Source: Candidatus Flavonifractor intestinipullorum
Lineage (GTDB): Bacteria; Bacillota; Clostridia; Oscillospirales; Oscillospiraceae
DNA length: 64,000 nucleotides
Direction: 5' to 3'
Assembly (NCBI GenBank): GCA_019118925.1
Contig: DWYC01000087.1
Location: forward strand, 1-64,000
How positions within the stretch are numbered: the stretch's first letter is position 1; every line of letters starts with the position of its first letter. Under the pieces are notes generated by a model, which made no database searches, was not told the DNA's origin, and saw only the letters and a list, made by a program, of their open reading frames with translations. Shown here piece after piece: positions 1 through 9,330 of this stretch. Made by a program: the position numbers and the translations under genes.

Positions 1-28
1 TCCGGGCCAACGTTGTATTCGGAGAAAA

Positions 29-1894
29 TCAGAGACGGATGGCGATGGGCAGAAGAACCCGCCCCGTGCGGGGGGGCAGGCTGGCGGCCATGCGGCGGCC
101 TCCCGGCGCGGGAAAGACCTCCCCGGTGAGAAGGTCCCGGGCGGGCCAGGGCAGAGAGAGCTCCTGCACTTCGGCGCCGGCGTTGAGCGCGACGAGGACC
201 GTTTCCTTCCCACAGGTGCGCTGGAAGGCCAGCACCGGCCCCTCCGCCTGGAGATAGGTGATCTCCCCCCGGCGCAGGGCGGCGAGCTGGTGGCGGAGAT
301 TGCCCAGCGCGCTGAACCAGCGCACCAGGCTCCGATTCTCCCGGCCCCAGGGGTAGGGGCGGCGGTTGAAGGGGTCCTCAAAGCCCTCCATCTCGGCCTC
401 GTCCCCGTAGTAGATGGTGGGGGAACCGGGGAAGCAGAACAGAAGGACCGCCCCCAGCTTCAACAGGTCCAGCCCCCGGCGGCGCTGCTCCTCCGTCATG
501 CGGTACTCCGCCCGCCAGGACTTGGACTGCTCCATACAGGCGGAACCCACCCCCAGCAGCGTCAGGATGCGGGGGGTGTCGTGGGTTCCCAGGGCGTTCA
601 TGGCCGAATGGTAGGCGAAGGGGGGGTAGTTGGCCCGCAGGCCCTCCATGGCGTCCATAAAGTGCCGGGCGTCCCCGCCCTGGAGGTAGGCGATGGCGGC
701 GTTGCGGAAGGGGTAGTTCATCAGCCCGTCGCAGTGCCGCCCCAAAATGTGCTTGCGGCGCACGCCGTAGGCGATCTTGTTGGAGCCGTCCTCCCACACC
801 TCGCCGATGACCACACCGTCGGGTTTCGTCTCCCGCACGGCGGCATGGAGGGCGTGGACAAAGGCGTCGGGCAGCTCGTCGGCCACGTCCAGCCGCCAGC
901 CGTCGGCCCCGGCCTGGAGCCAGCGGCGGACGATGCTGTTTTCCCCCTGAATGATATAGTCCACATAGGACTGCTCGCTCTCGTTGACGGCGGGGAGGGA
1001 GTAAATCCCCCACCAGGAGTCGTACTGGTCGGGCCAGTGAATGAAATTGTACCATTTGTAGTAAGGACTCTCGGGGGACTCGGCCGCGCCGGGAACGCCG
1101 GTGTGGTAGGAGCCGTCCCCGTTGAAGTAGCGGCTGACGAAGCCCGTGTGGTTGAACACGCCGTCCAGCATCACCCGCATCCCCAGGGCGTGGGCCGCCC
1201 TGCACAGGCGGGAGAAGTCCTCGTTGGAGCCCAGCATGGGGTCGATCTTCTCGTAGTCGCCGGTGCCGTAGCGGTGGTTCTCGGGGGCCTCGAAGATGGG
1301 GCAGAAGTAAAGGGTGTCCACGCCCAGCTCCTTGAGATATTCCAGCTTGTCGAGTACACCCGGCAGGCTGCCGCCGAAGAAATCCCGGTTGCGGACCTCT
1401 CCACGCTCGTCCGGGAGGTACTCGGGCTCCTCATACCAGCCGGTGTGGACATGCCGCCCCCCCACCAGACCGGTGGGGTCGGGGACGTGGAGACGGCGGA
1501 ACCGGTCGGGGAAAATCTGATAGGTCACGCCCTCCCCGAACCAGGCGGGCACAACCTCGGAGTCGTCGTAAACGGTGAGCTGATATTCGCCCAGCTCGGC
1601 CCAGCGGCCGTCCAGGCCCTCCATACGGATGGTGTACCAGATCAGGCCCACATACTCCCCGGTCTCCAGCGTGCCGGAGAAGCAGTCCCGCTCGCGCTCC
1701 AGGCCCGACCAGGCCAGGGAACAGGGGAGAGTCTCGTTCCCACGGCTCTCAAACCGGGCGGAGAGGGTCACGCGGGAGAAGCCCCACGCCCGCAGGGGGC
1801 GGACGGTGAGGTGGACCGCAGTCCCCGGCGGGACCGCGCCGTAGGGGGATTTGCAGGCGGGGTCTCTCGGGTCGAACGTGCGGGGGTCAGTCAT
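29..1894 (-). CDS. GH13 alpha-glucan hydrolase (neopullulanase / cyclomaltodextrinase type)
   Basis: A 621-residue glycoside hydrolase family 13 enzyme expected to cleave alpha-1,4 (and perhaps alpha-1,6) bonds of maltodextrins in the cytoplasm; no signal peptide is present. All four GH13 signature regions are visible: DGVFNHTG (244-251), GWRLDVADE (332-340, nucleophile Asp336), GEVWED (364-369, acid/base Glu365) and LGTHDTPR (435-442, Asp439). About 110 residues before the barrel fit the N-terminal beta-sandwich of the neopullulanase subfamily, and the last ~80 a C-terminal beta domain. It starts 38 bp after the mrdA stop on the same strand, with only a weak ribosome site, and no terminator is seen between them, so it may be the tail of the morphogenesis operon. 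Family is certain; the exact substrate is not. Confidence 0.9.
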   Translation of the reverse strand: MTDPRTFDPRDPACKSPYGAVPPGTAVHLTVRPLRAWGFSRVTLSARFESRGNETLPCSLAWSGLERERDCFSGTLETGEYVGLIWYTIRMEGLDGRWAELGEYQLTVYDDSEVVPAWFGEGVTYQIFPDRFRRLHVPDPTGLVGGRHVHTGWYEEPEYLPDERGEVRNRDFFGGSLPGVLDKLEYLKELGVDTLYFCPIFEAPENHRYGTGDYEKIDPMLGSNEDFSRLCRAAHALGMRVMLDGVFNHTGFVSRYFNGDGSYHTGVPGAAESPESPYYKWYNFIHWPDQYDSWWGIYSLPAVNESEQSYVDYIIQGENSIVRRWLQAGADGWRLDVADELPDAFVHALHAAVRETKPDGVVIGEVWEDGSNKIAYGVRRKHILGRHCDGLMNYPFRNAAIAYLQGGDARHFMDAMEGLRANYPPFAYHSAMNALGTHDTPRILTLLGVGSACMEQSKSWRAEYRMTEEQRRRGLDLLKLGAVLLFCFPGSPTIYYGDEAEMEGFEDPFNRRPYPWGRENRSLVRWFSALGNLRHQLAALRRGEITYLQAEGPVLAFQRTCGKETVLVALNAGAEVQELSLPWPARDLLTGEVFPAPGGRRMAASLPPRTGRVLLPIAIRL

Positions 1895-1932
1895 ATACGA
1901 TCAGTCCAATCCTTGCAGAGTTTCGGAAATGG

Positions 1933-4206
1933 TCAGCGCAGGAGGGTGCCCTCGGACACCACAGTTTCCGCGGTGCTGTCGGCGCTGAAGTAGGCGGCCA
2001 GCACATCGGCGGCGATGGCGGCCACAGAGGTACCGGAGCCGCCGTGCTCGACCACCAGGGCGATGGCGATCTCGGGGTCCTCATAGGGGGCGAAGCACAC
2101 CAGCACGGCATTGGCCTCTGCTGTCTCGGAGCCCACCTGGGCAGTACCGGTCTTGGCGCCCACGGTGACGGGCAGGTCCTTGAAGTAGGATGCCACGCTG
2201 CCCTCTGTGCCCAGGAGGTATATGCCGTACTTGACCGTGTCTAAGTTCTCCTGGCTGATGTCGATGGTGTCCAGCGCCTCCGGCTCTTTCTCCAGGATCA
2301 CCTGGGAGTAGTCGCTGCTCTTGACGGTCTTGAGCAGATGGGCCTCATAGCGGGTACCGCCGTTGACCAGCGTGGCGATGTAGTTGGCCAGCTGGAGAGG
2401 GGTACACAGGGTGTCGCCCTGGCCGATGGCCGCGGGGAGCAGCAATCCTCCGTACCACTCCTGGCCCAGGAGCTTACTGGTCTCGGGGCTGGCCACATAG
2501 CCGGTCTTTTCCGGCAGCTCGATGCCGGTGGGCTGGCCCAGGCCGAACATGGCGGCGTACTTGTTGATGAGGTCGATGCCCATCCGGTCGGCCAGGGTGT
2601 AGAAGAAGATGTTGCAGGAGTCCCGCAGGGCCTCGCCCATGTTCTCCCAGCCGTGCTTGCCGCCGTACTGGAGGTAGTACCAGCAGGCGGGGTGGTAGTC
2701 GCCGTAGGGGTAGTGTTCCCCGTCCGGATACTGGAAGCGGCCGGTGTCGTAAATCTCCTCGGTGGGAGTGGTGAGCCCCTCCTGAAGAGCGGCCACGCCG
2801 GTAATCATTTTGAAGGTGGAGCCGGGGGAGTAGGTGCCCTGGGTGGCCCGGTTGTAGAAGGGCCGCAGAGGGTTGCTGACCGCCTCATTATAGAGGGTTG
2901 TATTGCTGTAAATATTGGGGTCGTAGGTGGGGTAGGAGGCCATAGCCAGCACCTCGCCCTCCATATTGATTACCACGCCGGCGGCGCCCTCCGCCATGTC
3001 GGTGAGGGTGGGCACCCGCTGGGCCAGGGACTCCTCCAGAGCCTCCTGAAGGCGCAGGTCCAGCGTGAGCATCACGTTGTCCCCGGGCTGAGGGGCCAGG
3101 CTCTCCCCGGTCTCGCTGTCCACCAGCCACTCCTCGCCCACCACCTTGCCGGCGGCGTTGGTCTCCACGCTGCGCTGTCCGTCCTCGCCGCGGAGATACT
3201 CCTCAAAGGAGTTCTCCACCCCGTCGATGCCCACCAGGTCGTTCATATTGTAGCCGTTGTTGCGGTAATAGGAGTCCTCGGCATACCACATGGTCCCGGT
3301 GATGGGTCCCACCCGGCCCAGGATATGGGCGGCATAGGAGGTCTTGTACTCCCGGGTGGTGGTGGCGGTGATCTTCACGCCCTTGAGCTGGTGCTCCCGC
3401 ACCAGGGTGATGAAGCGCACGTCCACATCCTGCGCAAACACATAGGTGGAGGTGGAGACATCCTGGCTGCGCAGGCTCAGTTCGTAGAGGACCCCCAGCA
3501 GAGCGCGCACATCGGTGTCGGAGTAGTCCTCGGAGAGCTCGTAATAGCTCCGCATGGCGTCAATGAGGGGCTGGGCGGAGATGTTCCCCGTGGCCGAGAG
3601 ACCGCTGACCTGGTTTTGAATCTCCAGGGCGGACTGGTACGCCTCCCCCATGAACGTGGAAAAGGCGTTGGCCGTCTCGTCGGCCGGAGCCGAGTCCGCC
3701 GTGGAGTCCCCGGCGGACTCCGCGGCTTCCGAGAGAGCGTCGATCTGCTCCAGCGCCTGGGCGGCAGGCTGGGTCCAGCCCATCTCCTCCATCAGCGCGG
3801 CAAAATTCCGGCGCTGGGTGTTCGTGGCCTGCTCCAGTGTAAAGACAAAGGGGGCGCTCTGGGAGATGGGCAGGGTGTCGGTCCATTCTATGCCCTCGCT
3901 CCGGCACAGCTCCAGCAGGGCGAGCAGATTGTCGTTACGCTCGGCCTCCTTCCCCATAAAGGAGGTCTCCAGCGTCACCTGATAGGTGGAGCGGTTGCTC
4001 ACCAACACCCGGCCGTTGCGGTCCAGGATCTCCCCCCGGACGGCGTCCACCGTCTCAACCTGGAGGATACGGCGGGTCGCCTGCTCCAGAAAATTCGACC
4101 CGTTGACCATTTGCAGGTTCCACAACACCGCCAGAAACAGGAGAAAAAATCCCCCCATGATCCCGGCCACCACATACAGACGAGATTGGAAACTTTTCTT
4201 GTCCAT
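1933..4206 (-). CDS. mrdA: Penicillin-binding protein 2 (elongation transpeptidase)
   Basis: Class B penicillin-binding protein, 757 aa, the D,D-transpeptidase of the rod-elongation machinery, anchored outside the membrane by one N-terminal helix (about residues 11-31). The catalytic triad of motifs is intact: STFK (463-466, nucleophile Ser463), SCN (530-532) and KTGT (685-688). The N-terminal dimerisation region holds an Ala/Ser/Asp/Glu-rich stretch at about 145-215 that looks like an insertion relative to compact PBP2s. The gene follows mreD by 15 bp with a GAGGAAAGG ribosome site, in the conserved mreC-mreD-mrdA order, so it should act with MreC/MreD in side-wall synthesis. A sporulation SpoVD-like role is less likely because no PASTA domain is seen. 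Confidence 0.95.
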   Translation of the reverse strand: MDKKSFQSRLYVVAGIMGGFFLLFLAVLWNLQMVNGSNFLEQATRRILQVETVDAVRGEILDRNGRVLVSNRSTYQVTLETSFMGKEAERNDNLLALLELCRSEGIEWTDTLPISQSAPFVFTLEQATNTQRRNFAALMEEMGWTQPAAQALEQIDALSEAAESAGDSTADSAPADETANAFSTFMGEAYQSALEIQNQVSGLSATGNISAQPLIDAMRSYYELSEDYSDTDVRALLGVLYELSLRSQDVSTSTYVFAQDVDVRFITLVREHQLKGVKITATTTREYKTSYAAHILGRVGPITGTMWYAEDSYYRNNGYNMNDLVGIDGVENSFEEYLRGEDGQRSVETNAAGKVVGEEWLVDSETGESLAPQPGDNVMLTLDLRLQEALEESLAQRVPTLTDMAEGAAGVVINMEGEVLAMASYPTYDPNIYSNTTLYNEAVSNPLRPFYNRATQGTYSPGSTFKMITGVAALQEGLTTPTEEIYDTGRFQYPDGEHYPYGDYHPACWYYLQYGGKHGWENMGEALRDSCNIFFYTLADRMGIDLINKYAAMFGLGQPTGIELPEKTGYVASPETSKLLGQEWYGGLLLPAAIGQGDTLCTPLQLANYIATLVNGGTRYEAHLLKTVKSSDYSQVILEKEPEALDTIDISQENLDTVKYGIYLLGTEGSVASYFKDLPVTVGAKTGTAQVGSETAEANAVLVCFAPYEDPEIAIALVVEHGGSGTSVAAIAADVLAAYFSADSTAETVVSEGTLLR

Positions 4207-4221
4207 TACCAGAGCCTTTCC

Positions 4222-4734
4222 TCAAAAGTGCGTGCGTTTGGGTACTCGCCGGAATACCCATAGAAACAGCAGATACACCAGGGGCGTAAAGAGCAGGGAG
4301 ATCCCGATCTCCCGTCCCGCCAGACAGAGCAGGGCGTCCAGCGCCTCTTCCCGGAGGAAGAAGCGGGAGAGAATGCGCACGGCGTCCAGCGCCGCCAGGG
4401 ACAGGGCCGAGCAGAGCAGGCAGCCCAGAAAATCCTGCCGCAGAACATACTGGGCCAGCAGTCCCGCCGCCAGGCCGGACAGGGCGAAAAGGAGCACAAA
4501 GCCCCCGTTGGCATCCGGGTAGACGGCGCAGCTGAGCAGGCCGATGCCCAGTCCGAATCCCGCCCCGCCCGATGCGCCCTCCAGCACGGCCACTGCCGCG
4601 GCGGCCAGAGGGAGCAGCACCGGCCGGATGCCGAAGAGGGGGAACCGGGCGAGCACATAGACCTCCAGCACCCAGACGAGCAGAAGGGCCAGAGTGTAGA
4701 CGCCCCATTTAATCAGAAAATCATGGCGTGTCAT
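4222..4734 (-). CDS. mreD: Rod shape-determining protein MreD
   Basis: Small polytopic membrane protein, 170 aa, five or so hydrophobic segments (leading one at about residues 8-28), the membrane partner of MreC in the elongasome. Sequence similarity in this family is low, so the call leans on hydrophobicity, length (usual 160-180 aa) and its position between mreC and mrdA. An upstream in-frame ATG at 4776 would lie inside mreC; the ATG at 4734 is preferred because GAGGAAG sits 6 bp ahead of it and it begins 10 bp after the mreC stop. The product ends in a short basic tail. Confidence 0.85.
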   Translation of the reverse strand: MTRHDFLIKWGVYTLALLLVWVLEVYVLARFPLFGIRPVLLPLAAAAVAVLEGASGGAGFGLGIGLLSCAVYPDANGGFVLLFALSGLAAGLLAQYVLRQDFLGCLLCSALSLAALDAVRILSRFFLREEALDALLCLAGREIGISLLFTPLVYLLFLWVFRRVPKRTHF

Positions 4735-4744
4735 AGGCACTTCC

Positions 4745-5599
4745 TCACTGCGTGGCGGCGAAATTGGTGATGACAAACACCTGCCGCAGATTCTGCAGGT
4801 CGGCCTCCGGCGTCACCACGGCGTAGCGGGTCATGCCCGAGGGGTCGGTGCGGACCTCCTCGATATAGCCCACCACCAGTCCTGCGGGGTAGAGGCCGCT
4901 GAGCCCGGAGGTGAGGACCTGATCCCCCGTCATAAATTCGCTGTTTTCGGGCAGATAGGACAGGCGCAGCTTTCCCTGGGCCATGAGCTCGAAATTGCCC
5001 TCCAGAAGGGCGGTGCTGTCGGTGCGGGCCACCAAGCCCCCCAGCTCCAGGTCGGAGTCGATGACCGTCATCACCCGGGCCCAGTTGGCGCCCACTTCGT
5101 CGATGAGTCCCACCAGATTGCCGTACTCGTCAATGACCGCCTGATTGACCTCCAGCCCGGCGGAAGAGCCCTGACTGATGGTCAGGGTGGAGTCCCAGTT
5201 GGTGGCGCCCACCGCGGTGACCGTGGCGGTGACGGTGGCCTCGGTAAATTCCAGCTCGGGCCGCGCTTCCTTCAGCCCCAGCAGGTTGCGGTAGCGCTCA
5301 TTTTCCTCAATGGCCTGCTGGGCCTCCCGGAGAGTTTGCTCCAGCTGGGCATAGTCCTTCTTGAGCTGCTCATACTCGGCCTCCAGCTCGCTCTGCCGGA
5401 ACATGGCTGTGTAGCGGTCCTCCGCCCAGGTGACCACGCTGTTGATGCCGCTGCGGATGGGGGTGGTAAGGACGCCCAGCAAGTTGGAAAAGGGGTCGGC
5501 GAAGCCCCCCAGCAGGGCTGAACTCACCGCCACAATCAGGGAGAGCAGTACGGCGATAATCAGAATGAGCACGCCGTTGTTGCGCAGAAAATCTTTCAA
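4745..5599 (-). CDS. mreC: Rod shape-determining protein MreC
   Basis: Bitopic protein, 284 aa, that links the MreB cytoskeleton to PBP2 in lateral wall synthesis. One transmembrane helix at about residues 8-30 is followed by a charged heptad-rich coiled coil (about 66-105) and then the extracellular beta domains of the family, with typical segments such as GVINQAV-like NQAVIDEYGNLVG and DQVLTSGLSGLYPAGLVVG. Length matches the family (270-300). The start codon has GGAGAGG just upstream. It follows maf by 19 bp, and precedes mreD by 10 bp, so the whole set should be one transcript from the zapA promoter near 9.25 kb. Confidence 0.95.
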   Translation of the reverse strand: MKDFLRNNGVLILIIAVLLSLIVAVSSALLGGFADPFSNLLGVLTTPIRSGINSVVTWAEDRYTAMFRQSELEAEYEQLKKDYAQLEQTLREAQQAIEENERYRNLLGLKEARPELEFTEATVTATVTAVGATNWDSTLTISQGSSAGLEVNQAVIDEYGNLVGLIDEVGANWARVMTVIDSDLELGGLVARTDSTALLEGNFELMAQGKLRLSYLPENSEFMTGDQVLTSGLSGLYPAGLVVGYIEEVRTDPSGMTRYAVVTPEADLQNLRQVFVITNFAATQ

Positions 5600-5618
5600 G
5601 GGCGCCTCTCCTTCCGCC

Positions 5619-6212
5619 TCAACGGCGCTGGGCGGCCAAATGCATGCAGTGGACGCCCAGCGTCTCCAGCAGTTGGCCCAGCCGGCAAACCGGAAGGCCC
5701 ATCACATTGTAATAATCCCCCTGGATGCCCGAAATAAACAGCGCGCCATAGCCCTGAATTCCATAGGCCCCGGCCTTATCCATAGGCTCGCCGGTGCGGA
5801 TATAGTCCTCAATCTCCCCCTGGGTGAGCTCCCGGAAGGAGACGTCGGTGACCTCGTACTCGGTGTGTTCCTCGCCGCCCCGCAGCACGGTCAGGCCCGT
5901 ATAGACCTGGTGCCGCACACCGGAGAGGGTGGAGAGCATCTTGAACGCGGCCAGCTCGTCGGCAGGTTTGCCCAGGACGGCGCCGTCCAGGGCCACCACG
6001 GTATCGGCGGCGATGATGAGCCCTTCATCCCCCACCTGCTCCCGCACGGCGCGGGCCTTGCGCTGGGAGAGGCGGCAGACCAGCTGGGCGGGCGGAAGGT
6101 CCTCCTCCATATGCTCGTCCACATCGGGGGAGACCACCCGAAATCCCGCCAGGCCCATGCGCTCCAAAAGCTCCCGCCGCCGGGGCGACTGGGAGGCAAG
6201 AATGATATCCAT
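5619..6212 (-). CDS. maf: Maf-family nucleotide pyrophosphatase
   Basis: Maf/YhdE-type nucleoside triphosphate pyrophosphatase, 197 aa, thought to remove modified pyrimidine nucleotides (dTTP/UTP, m5UTP) and linked in Bacillus to septum control. Signature residues: the N-terminal ILASQSPRRRELL phosphate-binding motif, the AADTVV segment with the catalytic Asp at about residue 70, and DKAGAYGIQG near the C-terminus. Two ATGs lie six bases apart (6218 and 6212); AAGGAG is one base from the first but seven from the second, and the second gives the usual MxIILAS start, so 6212 is chosen. It sits between dut and mreC, a common Firmicute arrangement. Confidence 0.93.
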   Translation of the reverse strand: MDIILASQSPRRRELLERMGLAGFRVVSPDVDEHMEEDLPPAQLVCRLSQRKARAVREQVGDEGLIIAADTVVALDGAVLGKPADELAAFKMLSTLSGVRHQVYTGLTVLRGGEEHTEYEVTDVSFRELTQGEIEDYIRTGEPMDKAGAYGIQGYGALFISGIQGDYYNVMGLPVCRLGQLLETLGVHCMHLAAQRR

Positions 6213-6228
6213 ATCCATACTCCTTTTC

Positions 6229-6678
6229 CTATTTCCCGGTGGAGCCGAAGCCGCCTGTCCCGCGGGACGTCTCGTCCAGCTCCGACACGGCGGAGAGCCG
6301 GGCCTGAACCACGGGGAGGACCGCCAGCTGGGCGATGCGCTCCCCGGGCTGGACCGTGTAGGGGATGTCCGACTGGTTGATGAGGCCCACCTGAATCTCC
6401 CCCCGGTAGTCGCTGTCAATGACGCCCACGCCGTTGGCGAGAGCGACTCCGTGCCTGATACCCAGCCCCGAACGGGCGAACACCAGGGCCACGTACTCCG
6501 GCGAAGGCAGCGCGATGGCAATGCCGGTGGGCAGGCGCACAATCTGCCGGGGGGGCAGCTCCACCGGCGCGTCGATGCAGGCGCACAGGTCCATGGCCGC
6601 CGAACCGGGCGTGGCATAGAAGGGGAAGGGCAGTTCGGCGCCGATCTTGGGGGACACCGCTTTGAGTTTGAGTTCCAT
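6229..6678 (-). CDS. dut: Deoxyuridine 5'-triphosphate nucleotidohydrolase
   Basis: Trimeric dUTPase, 149 aa, hydrolysing dUTP to dUMP and pyrophosphate to keep uracil out of DNA and feed dTMP synthesis. All five family motifs are visible in order: PGSAAMDL, RSGLGIRHG, NGVGVIDSDYRGEI (with the catalytic Asp and beta-hairpin), GERIAQLAV and the C-terminal RGTGGFGSTG that closes over the active site. The ATG at 6678 has AGGAGAA seven bases upstream; a longer frame to 6852 would overlap the U32 gene and lacks a site. Spacing to maf is 16 bp, to the U32 gene 41 bp. Confidence 0.96.
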   Translation of the reverse strand: MELKLKAVSPKIGAELPFPFYATPGSAAMDLCACIDAPVELPPRQIVRLPTGIAIALPSPEYVALVFARSGLGIRHGVALANGVGVIDSDYRGEIQVGLINQSDIPYTVQPGERIAQLAVLPVVQARLSAVSELDETSRGTGGFGSTGK

Positions 6679-6719
6679 ATCGCTTCTCCTGACGGATGTT
6701 TGAATTTGAGGCCGGGGCG

Positions 6720-8801
6720 TTATTCCACGTCCCGGTAGTAGAGTCCCCGGGTGTAGTCCCGGGGGGACCAGTCGTCTCCGCCCAGATAGCGCCGGGCGAT
6801 GTGCAGGCACTCCTGAGGGGACTCCAGCGTGAACATAAGCCGCTGGGCCCACAGGCCGATGCGGCGGTAATCCTGGGCCTTGTCGGCCAGGAAAAGGGGC
6901 TTGCAGTTTAAAATTTCATTGCGGCAGCCGCCGGCCCGGACCACGGGGAAACGGGCCCCCTTCCGGTCGGTAAGGAGGTTGTCCCCCTTCTCACAGGCGC
7001 GGCGGCACACGCCGCCGGTGCGGTTTTTCAGAATGCAGTTCTCGGTAATCATAAGCGGCAGACGGCCGTAGGTAATGAGCTCGCAGTCGATGTTTTTGGA
7101 GAGATCCCGAATCTGGGGGAATTTCAGCTCAAACGAGAGGGTCAGGGAGGAAAAGCCCATACTCCGCAGCTCCTTGAGCGCCTGGGTGTTGTAGACCTCC
7201 AGGCCGAAATCCCCCCGCAGGCGGAAGCCCGCCTCCCGGGCGGCGGAGACCATGCCCAGGTTGCCCACCAGGGCGTCGGAGATCCCCATGTCCCGGACCT
7301 GCCGGAGCTGGCGGAGCATCTCCTCCCACTCCCGGTCCCAGGCCACCCGGGGGAGGACGGCGGCCAGGGGACCCGCTCCGGCGAGCTCCGGATGGGCGGC
7401 GAGCTCCTCCAGGGGGACGTAGACCAGCGCGGGCTCCAGAGCAAGCAGCTCCGGCGTGAGCTGCTCCGCCCGGCGCACGGAGAGGGTGAGCGCCGGGGCC
7501 TCCCGCCAGTTCTCATAGCGGACGCCGGGGTGAAATTCCCCGCTGCGGCGGGCGGGCGGGAGAACGCGCTGGGCGGAGAGGTCCTCCAGCGCGGTCCGGC
7601 GCAGATGGTTGAGGGCGGCGGCCGAGAGAGAGAGCCCCCCGTCCAGCTTGGTGCGGACGGCCGCGCAGCGGTAGGGCGTGCCGCCGGTCCGGGCGAGCTG
7701 CTTTTCCACCCCCTCCGGGGTGAGGGAGCGGGTGCGGGCCTCCTGAGGAGGGTCGCCGGCGGCGGCGCCCACATGGCCCTGCTCATCCCGGGCGGCCACC
7801 TGAACGGGCTCGCCCCGGCGGACCACCGCGTAGAAGGTCACCGGAACCCGCTGGGCCTCCCCGTCCTCATAGGTCTGGCGGGCCTGGGCGAAGAGGTCCC
7901 GGGGATCGGGCTCCTCCTCCCGGATGCCGAACATCTCCGGCCCGGTGTGCCCGGTATAGTACCCGTCGGTGAAGCCCTGCCGGGAGAAAGCCCGCCTCAG
8001 GGCCTCCACCTCTTCCGGGGTGGGCTCCCGGTTCTCCCGCAGGGCGGCGGCGTACACCCGGGTGACCACGGCCACATACTCGGGCCGCTTCATCCGCCCC
8101 TCCAGCTTCAGACAGGCCACCCCCATCTTGCGCAGCTCCCGCAGGTGTCCGGCCAGAGACATGTCCTTCAGAGAGAGGGGATTGCCGTCGGCCCGTCCGT
8201 TCCAGCCGTAGCGCAGGCGGCAGGGCTGGGCACACAGGCCCCGGTTGCCGCTGCGTCCGCCCAGAACAGAGGAGAAAAAGCACTGTCCCGAGTAACACAT
8301 GCACAGGGCGCCGTGGCCAAAAACTTCGATTTCAATGGGGGAGCGCTGGCAGATGAATTCAATGGCGTCCCGGGAGAGCTCCCGGGACAGGACCGCCCGG
8401 GTCATGCCCAGGTCGGCCATCTGCTTCACTCCGTCCAGGTTGTGAACCGTCATCTGGGTGGAGGCGTGGACGGGCAGGTCGGGGGCGGCCTGGCGCAGCA
8501 TGCGCAATATGCCCAGATCCTGCACCAGCACCGCGTCCACCCCCAGGGCGCTGGCCTGGGCGGCGCACTGGGCGGCGCCCTCCATCTCCCGGTCGGTGAC
8601 CAGTGTGTTCAGGGTCAGGTAGAGCCGGCACCCCCGCAGGTGGCAGTAGGAGACCGCCTGGGCGAACTCCTCCTCGCTGAAATTTTTCGCGTTGCGGCGG
8701 GCGTTGAAGTTGCCGTAACCCAGGTAGACCGCGTCGGCGCCGTTCTGCACAGCGGCCCGCAGGGCCTCCATGGAACCGGCGGGGGATAACAGCTCCAGCA
8801 T
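6720..8801 (-). CDS. rlhA: U32-family protein with DUF3656 (RlhA-like rRNA hydroxylase)
   Basis: A 693-residue U32-family protein. The N-terminal half is the TIM-barrel-like U32 core starting MLELLSPAGS, with a cysteine-rich segment at about 165-195 (GALCMCYSGQC and CAQPCR) that in studied members binds an iron-sulfur cluster. The C-terminal half matches the longer architecture (U32 plus DUF3656) of E. coli RlhA/YdcP, which makes 5-hydroxycytidine in 23S rRNA; the older label is collagenase-like peptidase. By length and architecture RlhA function is favoured, but this rests on family knowledge, not on a recognised active-site residue. It follows zapA by 44 bp in the same operon. Confidence 0.85.
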   Translation of the reverse strand: MLELLSPAGSMEALRAAVQNGADAVYLGYGNFNARRNAKNFSEEEFAQAVSYCHLRGCRLYLTLNTLVTDREMEGAAQCAAQASALGVDAVLVQDLGILRMLRQAAPDLPVHASTQMTVHNLDGVKQMADLGMTRAVLSRELSRDAIEFICQRSPIEIEVFGHGALCMCYSGQCFFSSVLGGRSGNRGLCAQPCRLRYGWNGRADGNPLSLKDMSLAGHLRELRKMGVACLKLEGRMKRPEYVAVVTRVYAAALRENREPTPEEVEALRRAFSRQGFTDGYYTGHTGPEMFGIREEEPDPRDLFAQARQTYEDGEAQRVPVTFYAVVRRGEPVQVAARDEQGHVGAAAGDPPQEARTRSLTPEGVEKQLARTGGTPYRCAAVRTKLDGGLSLSAAALNHLRRTALEDLSAQRVLPPARRSGEFHPGVRYENWREAPALTLSVRRAEQLTPELLALEPALVYVPLEELAAHPELAGAGPLAAVLPRVAWDREWEEMLRQLRQVRDMGISDALVGNLGMVSAAREAGFRLRGDFGLEVYNTQALKELRSMGFSSLTLSFELKFPQIRDLSKNIDCELITYGRLPLMITENCILKNRTGGVCRRACEKGDNLLTDRKGARFPVVRAGGCRNEILNCKPLFLADKAQDYRRIGLWAQRLMFTLESPQECLHIARRYLGGDDWSPRDYTRGLYYRDVE

Positions 8802-8845
8802 AGTACCTCCTCCGTGAATGAAAAAACAGGGCCGGATGAAGCCCC

Positions 8846-9163
8846 TTACTTCTTGTTGTTTTGCAGCTTGAAGATCTCCCGCTTGGCCTCGGAGAGCTCC
8901 ATTTTCAAACGCGTGCCCTCCTCCAGAGATTCTTTGAGCTGGCGGCGCAGGTTTTCCGAGGCCTCCTGCTCCTTATAATATTCATCGGCGATGTTCAGCG
9001 CGGCCAGAATTGCGGCGTTGACCGCAGAAATGCGCCCGTCCTCGTTCACGCTCCGGACCTGGCTGTCCACATGGGCGGCGACTTTCCGCACATAGGCCTC
9101 GTCCTCGGCGGCGACCAGGGTGTAGTCCTGTTCGGCGATGGTTACGGTGATGTGATTTCTCAT
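8846..9163 (-). CDS. zapA: Cell division protein ZapA
   Basis: Short FtsZ-ring-associated protein, 105 aa, that bundles FtsZ protofilaments at midcell. The N-terminal half (NHITVTIAEQDYTLVAAEDE, then AVNAAILAALNIADEYY) is the globular ZapA head, and residues about 62-103 form a charged coiled coil. Length matches Firmicute ZapA. The ATG at 9163 has GGGAGGG seven bases upstream; the longer in-frame extension to 9346 runs into the promoter region and is rejected. It heads the minus-strand operon running through to mrdA, coupling septation and elongation genes. Confidence 0.92.
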   Translation of the reverse strand: MRNHITVTIAEQDYTLVAAEDEAYVRKVAAHVDSQVRSVNEDGRISAVNAAILAALNIADEYYKEQEASENLRRQLKESLEEGTRLKMELSEAKREIFKLQNNKK

Positions 9164-9251
9164 GGCTGTGCCCTCCCGTCTGTACTGATCGGATCTATTG
9201 GAAACCGCCCCGCCGGGCCGGGCGGGGGCGGATGGGTCCAAACTCGTCAAT

Positions 9252-9260
9252 AGTATAGCA
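9252..9260 (-). promoter_or_regulatory. Extended -10 promoter for zapA operon
   Basis: On the minus strand TGC-TATACT (extended -10) lies about 90 bp before the zapA start; no good -35 hexamer is visible. It is back to back with the dnaD promoter. Confidence 0.45.
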
Positions 9261-9330
9261 CACATTGCCCCGAGAAAAAATAGCCGGAACGTGAATTTTC
9301 GCGCTTTCTTCCACCGGAGCGGCGGGGGAA

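Noticed and set aside
290..1993. 567-codon plus-strand frame across the GH13 gene
   Set aside because: It is antisense to a gene with all four GH13 motifs; its own translation is low complexity.
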